11,391 nt of DNA, from the NCBI GenBank assembly GCA_905479795.1, contig CAJQNX010000012.1, positions 1 through 11,391 on the forward strand. The letters are read 5' to 3'. Origin of the DNA: an uncultured Candidatus Midichloriaceae bacterium. GTDB lineage: Bacteria; Pseudomonadota; Alphaproteobacteria; Rickettsiales; Midichloriaceae. The notes under the pieces were generated by a model. The model worked only from the letters and a program-made list of their open reading frames with translations, did no database searches and was not told the DNA's origin. The position numbers and the translations under genes are program-made. This document shows, piece after piece, positions 7,337 through 11,391 of the stretch; positions within the stretch are counted from its first letter, which is position 1; every line of letters begins with the position of its first letter.

Positions 7337-7365
7337 TTGACAAATTCAAAATTATAATTTACTAC
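7337..7365 (+). promoter_or_regulatory. Candidate promoter of the fliL-fliM operon
   Basis: A perfect TTGACA lies at 7337-7342. With the standard 17-bp spacer the -10 hexamer would be TACTAC (7360-7365), only a half match, and it is the start of a perfect palindrome. A separate perfect TATAAT at 7353-7358 is only 10 bp from the TTGACA, too close to pair with it; its own -35 region is weak. At least one of the two probably initiates flagellar transcription, but which cannot be decided by eye. Confidence 0.4.
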
Positions 7366-7383
7366 TTAAGTTATTAAGTAGTA
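7360..7383. repeat. Perfect 10-bp palindrome upstream of fliL
   Basis: Left arm TACTACTTAA (7360-7369), loop GTTA, right arm TTAAGTAGTA (7374-7383), without mismatch. It sits at or just after the possible -10 region for fliL and 21 nt before its start codon. As DNA it would suit a dimeric repressor or activator; as RNA it would form a leader hairpin. A T6 run at 7395-7400 lies 11 nt beyond the stem, too far for a canonical intrinsic terminator of the pdh unit, though weak termination cannot be excluded. Confidence 0.65.
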
Positions 7384-7404
7384 GGATAGCGTGGTTTTTT
7401 ATAT

Positions 7405-7923
7405 ATGGACTTACAAGACAACAATGATAATGAAAATTTATCAAAAGAAACATTTTCGGAAAACAATAAATTATCAATCAGTAAATACACAAACAAAAAG
7501 ATATTGCTAATAGCAATAATTTTATTGATTGGAGCGCCAATTTTAGGTATTTTATTCTATAAATACAGCCAAGTTAAATCTATTGAAAATGAAGAGATTA
7601 GTAAAAATACAAAGACAGAGCCCCTTTATTATGACCTAAGCCCCATAGTTGTTAATCTAGATACTAATGGTCAGGAAAGTAAATTTTTAAAAATTTCTAT
7701 CACTCTAATGTTTGATAATAATGCCAGTTTAGAAGCTGCTAAAAAATTAGAGCCAAGCTTAAGAGATGAGTATTTTGTTTTTTTACGTCAGCTTAGACCT
7801 TCTGATGTCACTGGAGCAGTGGCACTTTATAGATTAAAAGACAGTCTGTATTTAAGAACAAATAAAGTTATTTATCCTACAGAAATTAAAGATCTATTGA
7901 TTCAAGATATATTAATTCAATAA
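7405..7923 (+). CDS. fliL: Flagellar basal body-associated protein FliL
   Basis: FliL is a single-pass inner-membrane protein that surrounds the stator units at the basal body and supports torque generation. The 172 residues show the family layout: a short hydrophilic cytoplasmic N-terminus, one transmembrane helix at 31-52, then a periplasmic domain beginning LYYDLSPIVVNLDT (74-87). The conserved FLKISITLMF (94-103) strand, the LRDEYFVFLRQLRPSDVTG segment (119-137) and the C-terminal IKDLLIQDILIQ (161-172) are typical. It opens a four-gene flagellar operon and lies 9 nt before fliM, in the same reading frame. No Shine-Dalgarno precedes the ATG; the context is ATATATGG. This frame has no other nearby start that keeps the N-terminal region. 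Confidence 0.92.
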   Translation: MDLQDNNDNENLSKETFSENNKLSISKYTNKKILLIAIILLIGAPILGILFYKYSQVKSIENEEISKNTKTEPLYYDLSPIVVNLDTNGQESKFLKISITLMFDNNASLEAAKKLEPSLRDEYFVFLRQLRPSDVTGAVALYRLKDSLYLRTNKVIYPTEIKDLLIQDILIQ

Positions 7924-7932
7924 TTTGTATAT

Positions 7933-8907
7933 ATGGTATTAAGGCAAATGGTAAGCACAAATAAAAAAGAGAATTCTATACAGATTTCTAAGCCTAATAA
8001 TGATAAGAATTTCAATTTATTATTAAGTGGAAAGCATGACTCTATTTTGAATTTCCCCCTACTAAATCAAATATTTGAATTTTTACAACGAGATCTCTCT
8101 AAAATTTTAAAAAATTTCTTAAATTGCGATACAAGTGTCGGACTTAATGAAAATAAAAACATTGAATTCGAAACAGCCACTAACGCTATTCAATACCCAT
8201 CCATGATTGGTGTTATAGAAGTTGAAAATAGTGAAGATTCTAACAAGGCATTAATAATCTTTGAAAACCAATTTATTTATACAATCTTAGACATTCTATT
8301 GGGAGGAGGAGATTATAACTTTAAATTAAAAGTTCACGCAAGACCCTTTACACAAATAGAAAATGGAGTTCTAAAAGATTTTATAAAAATAATGTTAGAT
8401 TCAATTAATCACTCTTTTGGTAAAGTTTCTAGTGTGCAGTTTAAATTTAAGAGATTAGAAACTGGCCCCAATTCCATCTTAATAACAAATCCCAAAGAAT
8501 ATTGCAAACTTCTTACAATGAAGATCAATCCTTTAAATAGGGAGGGGGGATTTGTCAAATTATTAATGCCATATTCAACATTAAGTCCTTATAAAACAGA
8601 ATTGAGTAAAACTTCTCTAAAAAGCAGAGATTTAAAAGAAAGGGAAAAATGGTTTCAATATTTTGAAAATACAGTTAATAATTCAAAATTAAATATTAAA
8701 GTTCAACATACAGAAAAAATACATAGTTTGAAGGATTTATCAAATGTTGCGGTTGGTAGTACAATAATTTTGAATAGAATGAATAATGAAAATTGGGACC
8801 TAGTTGTGAATGATTTTAAGGTTTCTAATTGTAAATTAGGTCAAATTAATAATAGAATAGCAGTTGAAGTACTTGATCAGATCGATGCTTCCAAATTTTT
8901 AGATTAA
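7933..8907 (+). CDS. fliM: Flagellar motor switch protein FliM
   Basis: FliM forms the cytoplasmic C-ring with FliG and FliN and normally receives CheY-P to reverse rotation. In this 324-residue protein the middle CheC-like domain spans roughly 40-235, with IGVIEVENSEDSNKALIIF (92-110), the LLGGGD segment (122-127) near the FliG-binding GGxG region, and the RPFTQIENGVLKDF block (137-150). The C-terminal SpoA domain is about 250-320, with LSNVAVGSTIIL and the IAVEVL ending. The first 45 residues lack any L-S-Q-x-E-I-D-A-L-L CheY-binding peptide. The start cannot be moved upstream: the fliL TAA lies in the same frame four codons before this ATG (stop plus three sense codons). A second ATG at 7948 (residue 6) is possible. 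The gene begins 9 nt after fliL and ends 4 nt before the next gene. Confidence 0.92.
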   Translation: MVLRQMVSTNKKENSIQISKPNNDKNFNLLLSGKHDSILNFPLLNQIFEFLQRDLSKILKNFLNCDTSVGLNENKNIEFETATNAIQYPSMIGVIEVENSEDSNKALIIFENQFIYTILDILLGGGDYNFKLKVHARPFTQIENGVLKDFIKIMLDSINHSFGKVSSVQFKFKRLETGPNSILITNPKEYCKLLTMKINPLNREGGFVKLLMPYSTLSPYKTELSKTSLKSRDLKEREKWFQYFENTVNNSKLNIKVQHTEKIHSLKDLSNVAVGSTIILNRMNNENWDLVVNDFKVSNCKLGQINNRIAVEVLDQIDASKFLD

Positions 8908-8911
8908 ATAT

Positions 8912-9325
8912 ATGGAATTGATTTTAAATAGTGTTGTACTAATATTGCTTTGCTTAGCTATTGCTTATTGTTGGAAATTAAATAAAAAAATTCAAGATTT
9001 GCAAAATAGCAGGGGAGATATTAAGAATTTGATAAAAAGTCTAGATGCATCTATAAACGGTGCTAATAATAACATTGCTGAGTTTAAAAAATTAACAAAT
9101 CGGTCTATTATTGAAATGTCTGATTATATTAAGCAATCTGAAGAATTGTCAGGAGATCTTAGCTTTTTGATTGAGAGGGCTAATAGTTCAGCTGATGAAC
9201 TGGAATTAAAGATCAAGAAAGCATCTGCGTTAAGTAAAAAAACATCTGTCAAAAAAAGCTCGGTATCTAAGAGTCCTAAAAATACAAGTGTTACCACCAA
9301 AAAAAAGAATTTAGAGAAATTATAA
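8912..9325 (+). CDS. DUF6468-like flagellar-locus membrane protein
   Basis: This 137-residue protein has one N-terminal transmembrane helix (4-21), a YCWKLNKKIQDLQ segment (19-31) at its cytoplasmic side, a long amphipathic helical or coiled-coil region (about 22-105), and a basic Lys/Ser-rich tail (102-137) likely to be disordered. The pattern and its position between fliM and a motE-like gene match the DUF6468 proteins of alphaproteobacterial flagellar loci. The molecular role is unknown. A membrane-anchored helper near the C-ring or stator is inferred from the operon. It starts 4 nt after fliM in the context ATATATGG without a Shine-Dalgarno, and ends 6 nt before the next gene. Confidence 0.7.
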   Translation: MELILNSVVLILLCLAIAYCWKLNKKIQDLQNSRGDIKNLIKSLDASINGANNNIAEFKKLTNRSIIEMSDYIKQSEELSGDLSFLIERANSSADELELKIKKASALSKKTSVKKSSVSKSPKNTSVTTKKKNLEKL

Positions 9326-9331
9326 TATACA

Positions 9332-9973
9332 ATGCTTAGATTATTACCATATTTACTTATATTGTTAGTCTGCCTGTTTTTTTCAAAGCTCATGAATGTG
9401 ATGGAAGAATATGTAGGAATTTTAAATATTCAAGAATCTAAAGCTCAGCTTGATAAACCAGATTTAAAAAAAGAGGACCCAAAGGACTTAAACATTAATA
9501 AAGAGGCAAATATTGAAAATTTGAAAAAGACCGATACATCTTCAAATATTCAAAATGATTTCCAATTGAACTCTGAAAAACAATTATTGCAACAACTAAG
9601 AAAAAGAAGGAAGCAAATAGAAAGCGATAAAGATGAGCTACCTGCAGAAAAAATGGCTTTAGAATCGATTAAGCAACATATTGATAATAGACTGGACGTA
9701 TTAGAAAATCTTCAAAACAAACTAAAGCCACAGTTTAATAATAACAATCAAAATGATGGTAAAAAAATTCTGAAGTTAGTTAAGGTATATGAAAGTATGA
9801 AGCCCAAAGAAGCTGCTAAAATTTTTAATGATTTGCAAATTGGAGTGCTAGTAGAAATGACTTTAAGTATGAAGGAATCACGACTAGCAGCAATACTTTC
9901 AGAAATGAAACCCGAAAAAGCTAGAGAATTAACATCAATTTTAGCAACTCAAAGTGATATTGCGGAATATTAG
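9332..9973 (+). CDS. MotE-family flagellar protein (MgtE_N-like domain)
   Basis: This 213-residue protein has an N-terminal membrane segment or uncleaved signal (4-20), a charged low-complexity linker (35-80), a coiled coil (about 80-132), and a C-terminal MgtE_N-like helical domain (144-207) with the repeats VYESMKPKEAAKIFNDL and LAAILSEMKPEKARELTSILA. That architecture and the position after fliM are those of the alphaproteobacterial MotE family. In Sinorhizobium, MotE is a periplasmic chaperone that stabilises the motor protein MotC; whether that applies here is uncertain because no motC is visible. It is the last gene of the flagellar operon. No terminator is evident; the 73-bp gap behind it holds the desaturase promoter. 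A specific symbol is withheld since function outside Sinorhizobium is unproven. Confidence 0.75.
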   Translation: MLRLLPYLLILLVCLFFSKLMNVMEEYVGILNIQESKAQLDKPDLKKEDPKDLNINKEANIENLKKTDTSSNIQNDFQLNSEKQLLQQLRKRRKQIESDKDELPAEKMALESIKQHIDNRLDVLENLQNKLKPQFNNNNQNDGKKILKLVKVYESMKPKEAAKIFNDLQIGVLVEMTLSMKESRLAAILSEMKPEKARELTSILATQSDIAEY

Positions 9974-9976
9974 CAA

Positions 9977-10011
9977 TTAATCTTGTGTTAAAACTTAAAT
10001 TATATTACAAT
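9977..10011 (+). promoter_or_regulatory. Desaturase promoter with overlapping CtrA-like TTAA-N7-TTAA box
   Basis: TACAAT at 10006-10011 (five of six to the -10 consensus) is preceded after 17 bp by TTGTGT (9983-9988). TTAA at 9977-9980 and TTAA at 9988-9991 are separated by exactly seven bases, the consensus spacing of the alphaproteobacterial CtrA site, and span the -35 hexamer as in CtrA-controlled promoters. The genome is very AT-rich, so a chance match is quite possible. Transcription would begin near 10018, about 28 nt before the ATG. Confidence 0.4.
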
Positions 10012-10046
10012 GTCATTTTGATTATTCTCATTAATACGCTGTTTAC

Positions 10047-11225
10047 ATGAATAAAAAATTAAATTCAGTCATTAATTACCCAGCATTGATTGTGATTATT
10101 ATATATCCACTCATCTTGGGAGTGATTGCTACACTGTATGGTTATAGATATGGGATAGGTAAATTTGAAATTATATCAATCATTGCAACTTATTACATTA
10201 TCAATATATCAGTTGGTGTTGGATTGCATAGATTATGGTCACATAATGCATTCAAAACAAAAAAGTGGGTAGAAGTTGTTTTAGCATGTTTCACTGCTGG
10301 AACCTTACAAGGGCCTATATTAGCTTGGGCCTCAGATCATATGTTGCATCATAAATATACCGATCAAGATCAAGATCCTCATTCAGCTCTAAAATTTAAA
10401 AATAAATTTATAGGGTTTATGTGGTCTCATATGGGTTGGATGATTTTTTCAGATTTAAAGCTTAAGAAAATTGATAAACTAGCTCTTGCAAAATTAGGTA
10501 GAAATAGAGTGGTTTTATGGCAATTTAGGCATTATTGGAAGATAGCAATATTTATGAATACAGTGTTACCCTTTACAATTGGTTATTTGATTGGTGGAGA
10601 TTTAAGGTATGCGCTCGGTGCATTTATATTTATGGGAGTAGGTAGAGCTATACAGCAACAAGCAACATTTTGCGTAAACTCAGTAGTGCATATGAATATC
10701 GGATCAAAAGAGTATTATTATGGTACCGCAAGAGATATATGGTGGTTATTCTTTTTGTTACTAGGTGAAAATTGGCACAATTTCCATCATGCTTTTGCAA
10801 ATGATTATAGAAATGGTCATAAATGGTATCATTTAGATATCCACAAATGGGTTATTGTTTTGATGGCTAAAATTGGGTTAGCTAGCGATTTAATTGTAAC
10901 ATCAAAGTTAAGAATTGAATCAATGAAAGAGCAAGTAAGAAAAAAAACTATCGCTAATTTGCAAGAAAAAGTGGATTTAATTGAAAAAGCAAGTAAGTAT
11001 ATTCATGCAAAGGCTGCGGCTAAATTAAAAATGGCAGAAGAATCGGCCGTAAAATTAGCAGGTGATCTACATGAAAACCTGGATAATGTGATTGTTAAAG
11101 CTAAGGGGATAATGAAGTTTGCTCAAGACCTAAGACTAAGAGATAATATAGAGGAAAATTTAATAATAATTTTATCTAGTAAATATAACGAGTTAAAAAA
11201 AGCTGCACAAAAATTAGAGATTTAA
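10047..11225 (+). CDS. Membrane fatty-acid (acyl-CoA delta-9-type) desaturase with C-terminal helical extension
   Basis: This is an integral-membrane di-iron desaturase of the acyl-CoA/stearoyl-CoA delta-9 type, expected to place a cis double bond in saturated acyl chains and so adjust membrane fluidity. The metal-binding boxes are HRLWSH (61-66), HMLHH (98-102) followed by KYTDQDQDPHS, and HNFHH (244-248) in GENWHNFHHAF; N211 in NSVVH (211-215) is the family's extra ligand region. Four hydrophobic helices lie at about 11-31, 42-60, 76-94 and 168-208. After residue 290 comes an extension of about 100 residues, helical, charged and Ala/Lys/Glu-rich, without cysteine or glycine-rich loops. The desaturase core ends near 285, so the tail is additional. 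The gene stands alone between the flagellar operon and a tRNA gene. No Shine-Dalgarno is seen. The acyl substrate and regiospecificity cannot be read from sequence. Confidence 0.88.
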   Translation: MNKKLNSVINYPALIVIIIYPLILGVIATLYGYRYGIGKFEIISIIATYYIINISVGVGLHRLWSHNAFKTKKWVEVVLACFTAGTLQGPILAWASDHMLHHKYTDQDQDPHSALKFKNKFIGFMWSHMGWMIFSDLKLKKIDKLALAKLGRNRVVLWQFRHYWKIAIFMNTVLPFTIGYLIGGDLRYALGAFIFMGVGRAIQQQATFCVNSVVHMNIGSKEYYYGTARDIWWLFFLLLGENWHNFHHAFANDYRNGHKWYHLDIHKWVIVLMAKIGLASDLIVTSKLRIESMKEQVRKKTIANLQEKVDLIEKASKYIHAKAAAKLKMAEESAVKLAGDLHENLDNVIVKAKGIMKFAQDLRLRDNIEENLIIILSSKYNELKKAAQKLEI

Positions 11226-11255
11226 GCTGCATCTTTTTAAATGTTTTTATAAATT

Positions 11256-11332
11256 CGGGGCATAGCGCAGTCTGGTAGCGCACCTGGTTTGGGACCAGGG
11301 GGTCGGGAGTTCAAATCTCTCTGCCCCGACCA
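11256..11332 (+). tRNA. tRNA-Pro (anticodon UGG)
   Basis: The cloverleaf is complete in 77 nt. The acceptor stem CGGGGCA (11256-11262) pairs with TGCCCCG (11322-11328). The D arm is GCGC-AGTCTGGTA-GCGC. The anticodon stem CCTGG (11283-11287) pairs with CCAGG (11295-11299) around the loop TTTGGGA, with anticodon TGG at 11290-11292. The T arm is GGGAG-TTCAAAT-CTCTC. The discriminator base is A11329 and CCA is encoded at 11330-11332. UGG reads CCN proline codons by wobble. It lies 30 nt after the desaturase gene and on the same strand. Confidence 0.97.
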
Positions 11333-11391
11333 TATATAATTTTAACTATTTTTGATGACTACCCTTATTAAAAAGCCAATCTTTTCTTCTG

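Noticed and set aside
7366..7377. CtrA site before fliL
   Set aside because: The two TTAA elements are separated by 4 bases, not 7; they are the inner parts of the palindrome.
7360..7400. Intrinsic terminator for pdhB
   Set aside because: The stem is perfect but AT-rich and the T run begins 11 nt after it, with a G-rich gap between. A canonical terminator has the T run adjacent to a GC-rich stem.
11333..11391. Possible gene or terminator after the tRNA
   Set aside because: The last 59 bases show no open frame, hairpin with T run or second tRNA that I can support.
1..11391. CRISPR array, toxin-antitoxin pair, prophage or defence island
   Set aside because: No regularly spaced repeats, small paired toxin-like genes, phage structural genes or nuclease/helicase signatures are visible. 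The accessory content is the IS66 element and the gene it broke.

Overview
The window is AT-rich DNA, by eye about two-thirds A+T or more, from what is most likely an alphaproteobacterium. The gene order fliL-fliM-DUF6468-motE is an alphaproteobacterial flagellar arrangement. The low G+C, the near-absence of Shine-Dalgarno sequences, the short intergenic gaps and the separate pdhA/pdhB genes suggest a host-associated, Rickettsiales-like lineage that still has flagellar genes, such as a Midichloriaceae-type or flagellated Rickettsiaceae-type symbiont. That placement is inferred; no rRNA or other taxonomic marker is present.

Layout. Positions 1-2447 are one complete IS66-family insertion sequence with tnpA, tnpB and tnpC and 29-bp terminal inverted repeats that match at 28 positions. 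Its left tip is the first base of the window. Its right tip interrupts the 5' part of a minus-strand gene, which keeps a good sigma70-type promoter and up to 64 codons of its start. Divergent from that remnant, on the plus strand, is a two-gene membrane unit: an atypical SDR (NAD(P)-binding) protein with a DoxX-like membrane tail, overlapping by 4 nt a DUF2269-like membrane protein.

Next is the pyruvate dehydrogenase E1 unit (4725-7271). pdhA and pdhB are separated by a gene for a WrbA-like flavodoxin-fold oxidoreductase, with spacers of only 21 and 9 nt, so all three are probably cotranscribed. A 133-bp intergenic region follows, with a consensus -35 box and a perfect 10-bp palindrome. It leads into a tight flagellar basal-body/motor operon (7405-9973): fliL, fliM, a DUF6468-like gene and a motE-like gene. 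FliM has no recognisable CheY-binding N-terminal peptide and cannot be extended upstream, which suggests a motor that does not respond to CheY.

The window ends with a membrane fatty-acid desaturase carrying all three histidine boxes and an unusual C-terminal helical extension of about 100 residues, preceded by a CtrA-like TTAA-N7-TTAA site over its putative promoter, and a tRNA-Pro(UGG) gene with an encoded CCA end. I see no CRISPR array, toxin-antitoxin pair, prophage or clearly new defence system. The observations most worth following up are the flavoprotein inside the pdh operon, the CheY-blind FliM, the palindrome before fliL, the gene broken by IS66, and the desaturase tail.
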